A stretch of DNA of 64,000 bases. Source: Marinobacter sp. NP-4(2019). Its GTDB lineage: Bacteria > Pseudomonadota > Gammaproteobacteria > Pseudomonadales > Oleiphilaceae. How positions within the stretch are numbered: position 1 is the first letter of the stretch; each line of letters begins with the position of its first letter. Made by a program: the position numbers and the translations under genes. The notes beneath the pieces are model-generated. The model was given only the letters and a program-made list of their open reading frames with translations, was not told the DNA's origin and made no database searches. The stretch lies in NCBI RefSeq assembly GCF_003994855.1, contig NZ_CP034142.1, positions 1,550,001 through 1,614,000 on the forward strand, written 5' to 3'. Shown here piece after piece: positions 1 through 8,338 of this stretch.

Positions 1-1
1 A

Positions 2-160
2 AAGGAAGACGGTATGGGTATTGGTCTTTCTATGTGCCGTTCGCTGATTCAGGCCCAGGGCGGAGACATCGGGTTTGAGAGACCAGCAGATGGTGGCGCC
101 CGCTTTTTCTTCACGTTGCCGGTTGCGGGCGCCGAGGGGACTCCCTGCGAGGCTGATTAA
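2..160 (+). CDS. Sensor histidine kinase, C-terminal fragment
   Basis: Only the last 52 residues lie in the window; the reading frame is open from base 2 to the TAA at 158-160. The fragment contains the G2 box of a HATPase_c domain (GMGIGLSMCRSLIQAQGG) followed by a short beta-strand region (ARFFFTLP), which is how the ATP-binding domain of two-component sensor kinases ends. It would use ATP to autophosphorylate a His located upstream of the window. Its stop overlaps the stop of the convergent MaoC-like gene by a few bases. Signal, partner regulator and sensor domains cannot be seen. Confidence 0.85.
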   Translation, partial: KEDGMGIGLSMCRSLIQAQGGDIGFERPADGGARFFFTLPVAGAEGTPCEAD

Positions 161-1032
161 CAGCCCCAGGTGATCTTCCCGGTCAGGTGAGGGGCGTCGC
201 CCTTTGCGTTCAGCAGTTGGTAATCCCAGCCTTCTTCTCCGGTTTGCCAGTTGAGCTGGGCAGTACCCGGCAAGAACAGCGGTTTTTTGAACTGGCAGGA
301 AACCGATACCGCTTCATTTCTCCAGCCTGCTTGCTGCTCAAGCAGCGCCAGAACCTGCGCTTTGCTCCACATGCCATGGGCGATCGCCCGCGGAAATCCG
401 AACGCCTTGGCGGTCAACGCATGCAGGTGGATCGGGTTGCGATCGCCGGATACCTTGGCGTATTGGCGACCAATGGACTCAGGCGCATTGATGCTCAGGG
501 TGTTCGGGTAGCGCTCCAGTTCCGGTGTTTTGCCGGGTTTGCCCTTGTCATTTTTTTGGGGCTGGCGGAACAGGTTGGTGCTGACTTCCTCCCACACCAG
601 TTTTCCTGCTGAGCGTGCCTCGGTCACCAGGTCAAATTCCAGTCCTTTGGCACCTTGATTCTGCCCATCCAGTCGAACATCAATATCCAGGGTTTCGCCA
701 ATGCCGATGGGCCGGTGCTGGGTGATGGTGTTGCGCAGGTGAACCAATCCCAGCAGAGGCAGGGGGAAGGCCTTTTCGGTCAGGAGTTTGAGGTGGAGTG
801 GGAATGCCAGAATATGGGGCCAGGTGATCGGGGCATGGGTTTGCCGCGAAAAACCGCATACCTTTTGGTAGCGTTTCAGGTTATCGTTGGCCGTACTGAC
901 GCCAACCAGACTGACGCTGAGTCCAGGAATTTTCAGGTCACCGGTGGTTGTCTGGCCTTTGGGAAGTACGGCTTTACCGTACAGTGACCAGAGTGACGGC
1001 GGATGGCTGTGGTATATAGACACATCGGACAT
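157..1032 (-). CDS. MaoC-like acyl dehydratase / enoyl-CoA hydratase
   Basis: The protein has 291 residues if started at the ATG at 1032 (MSDVSIYH), preceded by GGAG about 10 bases upstream; an upstream ATG at 1104 lacks a good site and would add an atypical leader. The C-terminal half holds the hot-dog hydratase-2 motif, with VSGDRNPIHLH supplying the catalytic Asp and His, followed by FPRAIAHGMWSKA. The N-terminal half looks like a second, degenerate hot-dog fold, as in double hot-dog MaoC proteins. Such enzymes hydrate trans-2-enoyl-CoA or enoyl thioesters; the chain length handled here is unknown. It is divergent from an AraC-type regulator across 230 bp, suggesting local control. Confidence 0.85.
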   Translation of the reverse strand: MSDVSIYHSHPPSLWSLYGKAVLPKGQTTTGDLKIPGLSVSLVGVSTANDNLKRYQKVCGFSRQTHAPITWPHILAFPLHLKLLTEKAFPLPLLGLVHLRNTITQHRPIGIGETLDIDVRLDGQNQGAKGLEFDLVTEARSAGKLVWEEVSTNLFRQPQKNDKGKPGKTPELERYPNTLSINAPESIGRQYAKVSGDRNPIHLHALTAKAFGFPRAIAHGMWSKAQVLALLEQQAGWRNEAVSVSCQFKKPLFLPGTAQLNWQTGEEGWDYQLLNAKGDAPHLTGKITWGC

Positions 1033-1141
1033 ACTGAGAAATCTCCAACACTTTGAAACAGTTAGAAGCTGTTTGGTGACCAAAAGGGTGAGATGTGTAA
1101 ACATTCTGGTACAACTGTGCGTGTCTGGCCTGATATGCTCT

Positions 1142-1172
1142 AATATAAGACCAAGGTCTTAAAGTCTGGCAA
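1142..1172 (-). promoter_or_regulatory. Candidate promoter of the MaoC-like gene with palindrome in a 19-bp spacer
   Basis: On the minus strand TTGCCA (1172-1167) and TATATT (1147-1142) are separated by 19 bases. Inside that spacer lies the perfect dyad AAGACC-AA-GGTCTT (1147-1160, read on plus). A long spacer carrying a dyad resembles promoters twisted by MerR-type activators, but a TetR-type or other operator would look the same. The promoter reading is inference; the palindrome is seen directly. Confidence 0.45.
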
Positions 1173-1262
1173 ACCCGGCTGGATTCGACATTGACTTGGT
1201 TCCCATGGGTATTTGTCCGGTGGGCCAAGGCGGTTTCCAAACACAACTATAAGCGGGATGTT

Positions 1263-2294
1263 ATGCAGGAACTTCGTGACGCAGGAGTGATGTTGCGCCT
1301 GATCTATGAGGCGATGAAACGGAAGGGTATCGACACAGATGCAATATTCAGCCGGTTGGGTGTAGACGAAAAATACGTTTACACCGAGCAGTTAAGAACA
1401 CCCCATAGTGCACAGGTGTACTTCTGGCAGGCAGTGGAGGATGTCTCCGGTGATCCTGACATAGGTTTGCACCTCGGGCAGTTACTCCCCGCCTATAAGG
1501 GGCAGGTGCTTGAATATCTTTTTTTAAGCAGTCCGACCTTCGGTGAAGGTCTGCGCCGTGCTCAGAACTATCAGCGCCTGTTAAGCGACGCCGCCAATAC
1601 CGACTTCTTCATTGAAGGCGACAACGCCTGTATGGTGCTGGATGCTGCCTCTGAAGAAATTAGCCGCCTCAGGCATTTCAACGAATGCTTTGTTCAGGGG
1701 CTGATTATCTTCTTTCAGTCGATCACTGACGGAGAGTTCAAGCCTTCCCGTATTGAGTTCGAACATCAGCGTGATCACGGTCTGGAACATGCCGAAGAAA
1801 TTCTTGGCTGTGAGGTCGTTTTCGGCGCTGAAGAAAATCGCCTTTATTTCCCGGTTGAGATGCTCTCCCATGCCTCTCCCCATGCCGAGCCAGAACTGCT
1901 GGATCTCCATGAGCGCTTTGCCAGCGAACAAGTGGCACGCCTGGAGAAGAAAGACATTGTCGGTCAGGTTGAGCGTATCGTGGCGGAACTCCTCGACAGC
2001 GGTGAGGTTACTCTGGATGCGGTTGCCGAGCGGCTGGGCATCAAGCCCCGAACGCTTCGTACCAGGCTGACTGAAGCCGAGACCAGTTTTAACCAGGTGT
2101 TGGCGGATTTCCGCTATCGGCTGGCGCGCCAGTTGCTGGCGACCACGGACGAATCCATCGATGAGATCGTCTACCTGACCGGTTTCTCCGAGCCCAGTAC
2201 TTTTTATCGTGCGTTCAAGCGCTGGTCGGGTATGACGCCGATCGAATACCGCAAAACCGCGCAAGGCAAGGATGCGATGGTTGATGCCATGTAA
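1263..2294 (+). CDS. AraC-family transcriptional regulator
   Basis: A 343-residue regulator if started at ATG 1263 (MQELRDAG), which follows GGGATG; a longer frame begins at 1191 but its first 24 residues are not family-like. The N-terminal two thirds resemble the arabinose-binding-type sensor domain of the OruR/ArgR-like AraC subgroup. The C terminus (about residues 240-335) holds two helix-turn-helix units, including LDAVAERLGIKPRTL and IDEIVYLTGFSEPSTFYRAF, the latter the classical AraC signature. It is divergent from the MaoC-like gene and is the obvious candidate to control it. The effector is unknown, perhaps a fatty-acid or acyl derivative judging by the neighbour. Confidence 0.9.
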   Translation: MQELRDAGVMLRLIYEAMKRKGIDTDAIFSRLGVDEKYVYTEQLRTPHSAQVYFWQAVEDVSGDPDIGLHLGQLLPAYKGQVLEYLFLSSPTFGEGLRRAQNYQRLLSDAANTDFFIEGDNACMVLDAASEEISRLRHFNECFVQGLIIFFQSITDGEFKPSRIEFEHQRDHGLEHAEEILGCEVVFGAEENRLYFPVEMLSHASPHAEPELLDLHERFASEQVARLEKKDIVGQVERIVAELLDSGEVTLDAVAERLGIKPRTLRTRLTEAETSFNQVLADFRYRLARQLLATTDESIDEIVYLTGFSEPSTFYRAFKRWSGMTPIEYRKTAQGKDAMVDAM

Positions 2295-2330
2295 GATAGC
2301 GGGTGTCTGGAAAGTTTTTGGAAAAAATCG

Positions 2331-2358
2331 TTGACATAATCAGGGGCGTCTTTATAAT
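2331..2358 (+). promoter_or_regulatory. Promoter of tRNA-Asp
   Basis: Perfect -35 TTGACA (2331-2336) and perfect -10 TATAAT (2353-2358) are separated by 16 bases and followed by a GC-rich discriminator (GCGCCCTCG), the pattern of growth-rate and ppGpp-controlled stable RNA promoters. Transcription would start near 2365, about 100 bases before the tRNA. Confidence 0.85.
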
Positions 2359-2463
2359 GCGCCCTCGTTGTCACCAAGCAGTCAGGCCCCTGACTGTGGT
2401 GGATGGAACAACCTGATCTCTAAAGAGAAAGCGGTTTTCGGTCCTGAAGGTGGTAGCCAACGC

Positions 2464-2540
2464 GGAGCGGTAGTTCAGCTGGTTAGAATACCGGCCTGTC
2501 ACGCCGGGGGTCGCGGGTTCGAGTCCCGTCCGCTCCGCCA
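2464..2540 (+). tRNA. tRNA-Asp (anticodon GTC)
   Basis: This 77-base cloverleaf has acceptor GGAGCGG pairing with CCGCTCC, D arm TAGTTCAGCTGGTTAGAAT, anticodon loop CTGTCAC, and T arm GCGGGTTCGAGTCCCGT, with CCA encoded at 2538-2540. Anticodon GTC reads GAC and GAT codons. It is preceded by a strong consensus promoter. Confidence 0.97.
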
Positions 2541-2600
2541 TTTTCCTTCCCTGATGTAATCTCCTTTTTATTCTTTGTATGCACGTCCTGAGATGGCCTC

Positions 2601-3671
2601 TCAGCGTATACCTTTGCTTTTCTGTTCCTCATGAAACTGCTTGCGGTGTTCGCCCGGGCTGAGGCCGAACCAGCGCTTGTAGGCCTTGTGAAAGGCGGCC
2701 GGGTTGGCAAAGCCCAATAGCCAGGCAATCTCCGCCAAGGACGTCCTGGTTTCCCGGATATAGTCAGTTGCCAGTTCCTTCCGTGTTTCGTCCACCAGTT
2801 CCCGGAACCCCGTCTGTTCCTCCGCCAGTTGTCGTTGCAGGGTCCAGGGCGTTGTGCCAAGGCGGGTTGCGATTGTTTCCAGTGAGGGCGTTTCCCCTTG
2901 CAGTAATGGCGTCAGCAGGTCCCTGACCTTGTCTCCCGTGGTCCAGCCGTGGCGAATTTTCCGCAGTGCGTCATCGCACTGTCGCACCAGGGCGGCATGA
3001 ACGGCGCTTTGTGCGCTTTGGGAAGGAAGCCGAGGAATGTCCGGAGCGAGGGTGATGCCATTGCTTTCGGCGCCGAAGGTCACCGGACAGCCAAACCATT
3101 CTTCAAACTGCTCATCCAGGCCAATGGACGGGTATTCGATGGTGACCCGCTCAAGCACGGCCTGTTGGCCACTGATGGTTCGTACGAACTGGGTCCAGGC
3201 GGCCAGCACGGAATCCACCACAAAGAAGTTGAATACGTTGTAGGGGCGTATGGAGTAAAAGTGTGCCTGTTGCCCGTTGTGGCTGGTTGTTGAGGCGCCC
3301 CGGCTGTTATGGCTGGTCAGCAGACCGTAGCGGATCAGGGTGGTCAATGCCTCTCCGGTGGTGGCGGCGCACTGTCCGGCCAGCCCGGCAATGCCGGCAT
3401 CCACCGGGCGGCTCAGGCTGCCCATGGTCAGGCCAATGGCGGGCTGGCCGGTCAGCTCAATGGCGGCCTGCCCCAGGCGCATAAAGCGGGGAATGCTGAT
3501 GCGGGCGTCCGGGGATGCGAGGGTTTCGTCGTTGAGGCGGAAACGCTCCAGCAGGGGAGCCGGATTTTTTCCCTCCGCTGTAACGGCCCTCATCAATACC
3601 GATACGTAAAGAACACTGATGTCTCCCAACGAGTTGCGGCGGCGGGCGGATGTCGTTTCCATGATGCTCAT
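2601..3671 (-). CDS. AraC-family transcriptional regulator
   Basis: 356 residues from ATG 3671; the ATG at 3662 (METTS) is also possible because AAGG lies at a better distance from it. The layout matches the other two AraC regulators in the window: an arabinose-binding-like N-terminal sensor domain and a C-terminal double helix-turn-helix with LETIATRLGTTPWTLQRQL and LAEIAWLLGFANPAAFHKAY, ending in the family motif WFGLSPGEHR. It is divergent from fadH across 134 bp, so it is a reasonable candidate regulator of unsaturated fatty-acid breakdown. The effector cannot be deduced. Confidence 0.9.
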   Translation of the reverse strand: MSIMETTSARRRNSLGDISVLYVSVLMRAVTAEGKNPAPLLERFRLNDETLASPDARISIPRFMRLGQAAIELTGQPAIGLTMGSLSRPVDAGIAGLAGQCAATTGEALTTLIRYGLLTSHNSRGASTTSHNGQQAHFYSIRPYNVFNFFVVDSVLAAWTQFVRTISGQQAVLERVTIEYPSIGLDEQFEEWFGCPVTFGAESNGITLAPDIPRLPSQSAQSAVHAALVRQCDDALRKIRHGWTTGDKVRDLLTPLLQGETPSLETIATRLGTTPWTLQRQLAEEQTGFRELVDETRKELATDYIRETRTSLAEIAWLLGFANPAAFHKAYKRWFGLSPGEHRKQFHEEQKSKGIR

Positions 3672-3805
3672 GCCTTAAGTGTTATCTGAAGATATCAAAA
3701 TGTAGTCTGGGGATATTGTTCATTGCAAGGGGCATCGGTAATTTAGCCTCATCAACAGGGCCGGCAATGATCTTCGATCGGTCCGGATAAAATCTGAGGA
3801 GAGAG

Positions 3806-5878
3806 ATGATGACCGCAGCAGCAACCCCCGGCGTGCAGAAATACCCGAACCTTCTGGAGCCACTGGATCTGGGCTTTACCCGTTTGCGCAATCGCACCCT
3901 GATGGGCTCCATGCATACCGGATTGGAAGAGGCGAAGCATGGTTTTGATCGCCTGGCGGCCTTTTACGCCGAACGCGCCCGGGGCGGAGCCGGCCTGATT
4001 GTGACCGGTGGTATCGCGCCCAACGAGGAGGGGGGCGTATTTCAGCATGCGGCCAAAATGAGTACCGAGGAAGAGTCCGACCGCCACAAGGTGATTACTC
4101 AGGCCGTGCATGAAGCTGATGGCAAGATCTGCATGCAGATTCTTCACGCGGGCCGTTATGCCTACTCGCCGGCTCTGGTTGCGCCCTCCGCGATTCAGGC
4201 ACCGATTAACCCGTTCAAGCCGAATGAGCTGGATGAGGCCGGCATCGAAAAGCAGATCCAGGATTACGTCGACTGCGCCGCACTGGCACAGCGTGCCGGT
4301 TACGACGGCGTGGAAATCATGGGGTCCGAGGGCTATTTCATTAACCAGTTTATCGTGGCTCATACCAATCATCGTACGGATGGTTGGGGTGGCAGTTACG
4401 AAAACCGCATCCGCCTGCCGATTGAGATCGTACGCCGTGTTCGTGAGCGGGTAGGTAAGGAATTTATCCTGATTTACCGGCTGTCGATGCTGGATCTGAT
4501 TGAGGACGGCAGCACCTGGGATGAGGTGGTTCAGCTGGCGAAGGAAATTGAGAAGGCCGGCGCGACCATTATCAACACCGGCATCGGCTGGCATGAGGCC
4601 CGCGTGCCTACCATTGCCACGTCGGTTCCCCGCGGCGCGTTTACCAAGGTGACCGCCCGTCTGAAAGACGAAGTGTCGATTCCGCTGGTGACCACCAACC
4701 GCATCAATATGCCGGACGTGGCGGAGAAGATCCTGGCGGAGGGGGATGCCGATATGGTGTCCATGGCGCGTCCGTTCCTTGCCGACGCGGATCTGGTACT
4801 CAAGGCAGCGGAAGACCGGGCGGATGAGATCAATACCTGTATTGGCTGTAACCAGGCCTGTCTGGACCACACCTTTGGCGGCAAACTGACATCCTGTCTG
4901 GTGAATCCCCGGGCCTGTCATGAAACCGAGCTGAGCTACGTGAAAACGGCGTCTCCGAAATCCATTGCCGTGGTGGGCGCTGGCCCCGCCGGTCTGGCAT
5001 TCGCGACAGTGGCTGCAGAGCGCGGGCACAAGGTCACGCTGTTCGATGCCGGCAGTGAAATCGGCGGTCAGTTCAATGTTGCCAAGCGTATTCCCGGCAA
5101 GGAAGAATTCTACGAAACCCTGCGTTATTTCCGTGTCATGCTGGATAAGCATGGTGTGGATGTTCGCCTGAATACCCGGGTCGACGTGGATGCGCTCAAG
5201 GCTGGTGGTTTTGATGATGTGGTGCTGGCCACCGGTGTCGAGCCCCGCACGCCCGAGATCGAGGGCGTGGATCATCCCAAGGTGATCGGCTATCTGGATG
5301 CGCTGCTAGAGCGCAAACCGGTTGGCCGGAAAGTGGCGGTGATCGGCGCCGGCGGTATTGGCTTCGACGTGTCGGAGTTCATTGTTCACAAAGGCACATC
5401 CGCGGCGCTGGACCCGGAGCATTTCATGCGGGAGTGGGGCGTGGACCTCAGTGTTGAACACCGTGGCGGTATCAAAGGCGTGACGCCGGAAGTGCCTGAG
5501 CCGGCCCGGGAAGTCTATCTGCTGCAGCGCAAGGTCTCCAAAGTCGGCAAGAACCTGGGTAAGACCACGGGCTGGATTCACCGCACTTCCCTCAAGAACC
5601 GTCAGGTACAGATGGTACCGGGGGTGACCTACCGCAAGATCGATGACGATGGGCTGCATATTACGGTCACGCCCAAGGGGGCGGAGCAGGGCGAGGACAG
5701 GCTGTTGCCAGTGGATACCATTATACTCTGCGCGGGTCAGGAACCCTTGCGTGAGCTACAGGAGGGGCTGGAGTCGGCTGGTCTGCCGGTTCACCTGATC
5801 GGTGGCGCCGACGTTGCGGCCGAACTGGACGCCAAGCGTGCCATCGATCAGGGCAGTCGCCTGGCAGCGCAGATCTGA
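3806..5878 (+). CDS. fadH: 2,4-dienoyl-CoA reductase (NADPH), FadH type
   Basis: A 690-residue flavo-iron-sulfur enzyme, close to the 672 residues of E. coli FadH. It reduces 2,4-dienoyl-CoA with NADPH so that beta-oxidation of polyunsaturated acids can continue. The N-terminal half is an Old Yellow Enzyme-type FMN barrel (RAGYDGVEIMGSEGYFINQF). Cysteines 345, 348, 352 and 364 have the C-x2-C-x3-C-x11-C spacing of the 4Fe-4S site. The C-terminal half has an FAD fold (AVVGAGPAGLAFATVAAERG) and an NADPH fold (AVIGAGGIGFDVSEFI). The start follows AGGAGAG; a second ATG is adjacent. A related NADH:flavin oxidoreductase specificity cannot be excluded from sequence alone. Confidence 0.9.
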   Translation: MMTAAATPGVQKYPNLLEPLDLGFTRLRNRTLMGSMHTGLEEAKHGFDRLAAFYAERARGGAGLIVTGGIAPNEEGGVFQHAAKMSTEEESDRHKVITQAVHEADGKICMQILHAGRYAYSPALVAPSAIQAPINPFKPNELDEAGIEKQIQDYVDCAALAQRAGYDGVEIMGSEGYFINQFIVAHTNHRTDGWGGSYENRIRLPIEIVRRVRERVGKEFILIYRLSMLDLIEDGSTWDEVVQLAKEIEKAGATIINTGIGWHEARVPTIATSVPRGAFTKVTARLKDEVSIPLVTTNRINMPDVAEKILAEGDADMVSMARPFLADADLVLKAAEDRADEINTCIGCNQACLDHTFGGKLTSCLVNPRACHETELSYVKTASPKSIAVVGAGPAGLAFATVAAERGHKVTLFDAGSEIGGQFNVAKRIPGKEEFYETLRYFRVMLDKHGVDVRLNTRVDVDALKAGGFDDVVLATGVEPRTPEIEGVDHPKVIGYLDALLERKPVGRKVAVIGAGGIGFDVSEFIVHKGTSAALDPEHFMREWGVDLSVEHRGGIKGVTPEVPEPAREVYLLQRKVSKVGKNLGKTTGWIHRTSLKNRQVQMVPGVTYRKIDDDGLHITVTPKGAEQGEDRLLPVDTIILCAGQEPLRELQEGLESAGLPVHLIGGADVAAELDAKRAIDQGSRLAAQI

Positions 5879-6072
5879 TCACAAAACGTTTCAGTTTTTC
5901 GCTGTTCCCCACCGCCAGTCTGGCTAGACTATTATCCAGAAGTCTGTCAGTTTCAAATCTTGCCCCGGGCCTGAGCGCTCCGGGGTGAGAGCACCGGCTT
6001 CAATTACAAATGGAACACCCCCGGGGTGTTTTGCGTGTTGGTGTCGGGTTTCAGAATAGCGGGGAGTCAACA

Positions 6073-7323
6073 ATGGTATCTGCCGACCAGGCGAGTGATG
6101 GTTATTCGGCGGTGTTTTTTATGGACGGCAACAACGTGTCGCGACAGATGCGTGCGACGGAATTCGGTGCCTTCCTTGATGGTTATGTCGGTCTTTCCGA
6201 CCTGGCGGAAACCGATGTAAAGGCGGTGCTGGTGGATCTGAGTGGGGATCTGCAGGTGCGGTCACTGGTGTTCTTCCGGATTTATTTTGATGAAGAAGGG
6301 CGTGCTGATAGCCACTGGAATGTGCCCATCGAAAAGCTTGCCCTGGAAGGCGCAAAAGGACCGGATATGGGGGCAGGGCCGATTCGCCTGGTCTGCCGCA
6401 GCCAGTGCCCGGACCCATCGTTTGCGGAGGAGTTGTGGGATCCGGATATGACGCCGGGCAGCAACCATTTCCAATCCATCCGCAAAGCTGTGGAAGCGAA
6501 TAGCCTCAAGTTCCGCAAAATCGAACCATCCCGGGAAGAAGACATTCCGGTGCTGTCGGCGGAATCGAAGTCTTCGGATACGCCGTCAGGTGCCGATGAT
6601 CGCGCCAGGCTGGCTCAATTGATCCGTGAGCAGCGTCTTCGCATCAAGACCCTGCAGAGCGTTCACCGCGATTCGCTGTCTGATATTCAGCGCGAACATC
6701 GCCTGGAAATGCAGGCCTTGCGCAGCGAAATGTCGGCGCTCGAGCAGAAATATGAGCGCCAGCGCCTGAGTAACGAGCAACTCAAGACGCGTTTGGCGGA
6801 GCGAAACGAGCAGTACCTTACCATGCAGGAGCAGGTGGCCCGGGGCGAGGAGCAGGATGTCCGTAAGGGCGCCCATTCCGATGCCGAAATGGTGTTGCTG
6901 CGGGAGCAACTGGAGCGTAAGCAGCGCGAGCTTGAGCTGCGGGATGAAAAACTGGTGGCCCTTGAACATGAAAACCACGAACTGCGGCACCGGGAACCCA
7001 CGGAAAATTCCGTGATGGAACACCTGAAACGTCAATCCGTATTCCTGGTGGCATACCATGCCGGTGTCGGCCACATTACCCTTCCCTATGACGATATTGA
7101 AACTTATTTCAATAACCCGGTGTCCTACGCGGCGGAGCGCTGCGGTCTCAACGAGCCTGCGTATCGGGAGTGGCTTGAACATTACGAGAACCCGGTGTGT
7201 TTACATCAGGGTGACGATGGCAAGCGCTGTGCGGAACCTGTTATGCGGGTGAGCCAGCCGGCGGACTTTCGGGCAGGGACGGACGATCGTTGCGAGAAAC
7301 ACCGCGAGCCGGCGACGGCCTGA
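6073..7323 (+). CDS. Coiled-coil protein with Cys/His-rich C terminus, unknown function
   Basis: 416 residues from ATG 6073 (MVSADQ), which follows GGGGAG at a good distance; an in-frame ATG at 6010 has no such site. I do not recognise the family. About residues 1-160 form a mixed globular domain, residues 185-320 are charged and heptad-like (many E, R, Q, L), indicating a long coiled coil, and residues 325-416 form a compact end. This end carries a possible metal site: CLHQ, then RC 8 residues on, then CEKH near the terminus. No signal peptide or membrane segment is seen, so it should be cytoplasmic. It lies between fadH and nadK with its own upstream gap of about 190 bp. Confidence 0.7.
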   Translation: MVSADQASDGYSAVFFMDGNNVSRQMRATEFGAFLDGYVGLSDLAETDVKAVLVDLSGDLQVRSLVFFRIYFDEEGRADSHWNVPIEKLALEGAKGPDMGAGPIRLVCRSQCPDPSFAEELWDPDMTPGSNHFQSIRKAVEANSLKFRKIEPSREEDIPVLSAESKSSDTPSGADDRARLAQLIREQRLRIKTLQSVHRDSLSDIQREHRLEMQALRSEMSALEQKYERQRLSNEQLKTRLAERNEQYLTMQEQVARGEEQDVRKGAHSDAEMVLLREQLERKQRELELRDEKLVALEHENHELRHREPTENSVMEHLKRQSVFLVAYHAGVGHITLPYDDIETYFNNPVSYAAERCGLNEPAYREWLEHYENPVCLHQGDDGKRCAEPVMRVSQPADFRAGTDDRCEKHREPATA

Positions 7324-7451
7324 GGGAATCTTCATCCTGGATCGACTCTTTTTTCAGTATCGGTGTGACTTTCGTTAAACTGTCCCCTGAACGTCACCGG
7401 GTCTCGCTCTGATTCTGGCCCGGCTTCATTCCCGACACCACAGGAAGTTAC

Positions 7452-8336
7452 ATGGATCAATTCAGGAATATCGGCGTCATTGGCCGTATGGGCAGCGTCA
7501 AGGTGGTGGAATCCCTGCGCCAGCTCAAGCAGTACCTGGTCAATAACCATTACCACGTCATTATCGAGGAAGACACGGCCAGCATGCTCCCCGGCCATGG
7601 CCTGCAAGTGGCCAGCAAGAAGCTCCTGGGTGAGATCTGCGACCTGGTGATTGTGGTTGGCGGTGATGGCAGTCTTCTCGGCGCCGCGCGGGAACTGGCC
7701 AAATCCAAGATTCCGTTGCTCGGGGTCAATCGTGGTCGCCTGGGATTCCTGACCGATATCTCTCCGTCAGACCTTGAAGAGCGATTGGGTAAGGTGCTCC
7801 AGGGTGAGTACATTGAAGAAACCCGCTTCCTGCTGGACGGTAATGTAGAGCGTAACGGCCAGCCGCTGGGGTTCGGGACGGCGCTGAATGACGTGGTACT
7901 GCATCCCGGTAAGTCCACCCGGATGATCGGCTTTGACCTCTTTATTGACGGACATTTCGTATATAGCCAGCGTTCGGATGGTCTTATCGTGGCTACTCCG
8001 ACGGGGTCGACCGCGTATTCGTTATCCGCTGGTGGGCCCATCATGCATCCCAAGCTGGACGCCATTGTGCTTGTACCCATGTTCCCCCATACCCTGAGTA
8101 GCCGGCCAATCGTGGTGGACGGCAAGAGCGAAATAAAACTGGTTATCGGTGAAACCAACGAAACCTATCCCCAGATCAGTTTTGATGGGCAGATGAACAT
8201 CGCCTGCGCGCCCGGCGACATCATCCGCATTACCAAGAAGCCGTTCAAGATCCGTCTTATTCACCCTACGGATCACAATTTTTACGCCACATGCCGCGGT
8301 AAGCTGGGCTGGGCCAGTGAGATTGCAGCGAGTTGA
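7452..8336 (+). CDS. nadK: NAD kinase
   Basis: 294 residues, the usual bacterial length. It phosphorylates NAD to NADP in the cytoplasm. The nucleotide-binding GGDGS motif is at residues 70-74 (IVVGGDGSLLGAAREL), followed by the conserved NDVVLHPG and TPTGSTAYSLSAGGP segments typical of the family. The start ATG follows AGGAAG. The next gene begins just after its stop, so it is probably the first gene of an operon with the metallophosphatase and the rhomboid protease. Confidence 0.96.
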   Translation: MDQFRNIGVIGRMGSVKVVESLRQLKQYLVNNHYHVIIEEDTASMLPGHGLQVASKKLLGEICDLVIVVGGDGSLLGAARELAKSKIPLLGVNRGRLGFLTDISPSDLEERLGKVLQGEYIEETRFLLDGNVERNGQPLGFGTALNDVVLHPGKSTRMIGFDLFIDGHFVYSQRSDGLIVATPTGSTAYSLSAGGPIMHPKLDAIVLVPMFPHTLSSRPIVVDGKSEIKLVIGETNETYPQISFDGQMNIACAPGDIIRITKKPFKIRLIHPTDHNFYATCRGKLGWASEIAAS

Positions 8337-8338
8337 GC

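Noticed and set aside
2368..2559. A 63-codon plus-strand frame across tRNA-Asp.
   Set aside because: It runs through the whole tRNA and its leader; the RNA gene explains the sequence.
3672..3805. A common operator shared by the three AraC/acyl-CoA divergent regions.
   Set aside because: By eye the three gaps (1033-1262, 3672-3805, 45223-45393) share no clear common motif; each has different palindromes.
3752..5275. A 507-codon open frame on the minus strand opposite fadH.
   Set aside because: It is antisense to a gene with all FadH motifs and its translation has low-complexity His/Gly/Gln character typical of shadows of high-GC genes.
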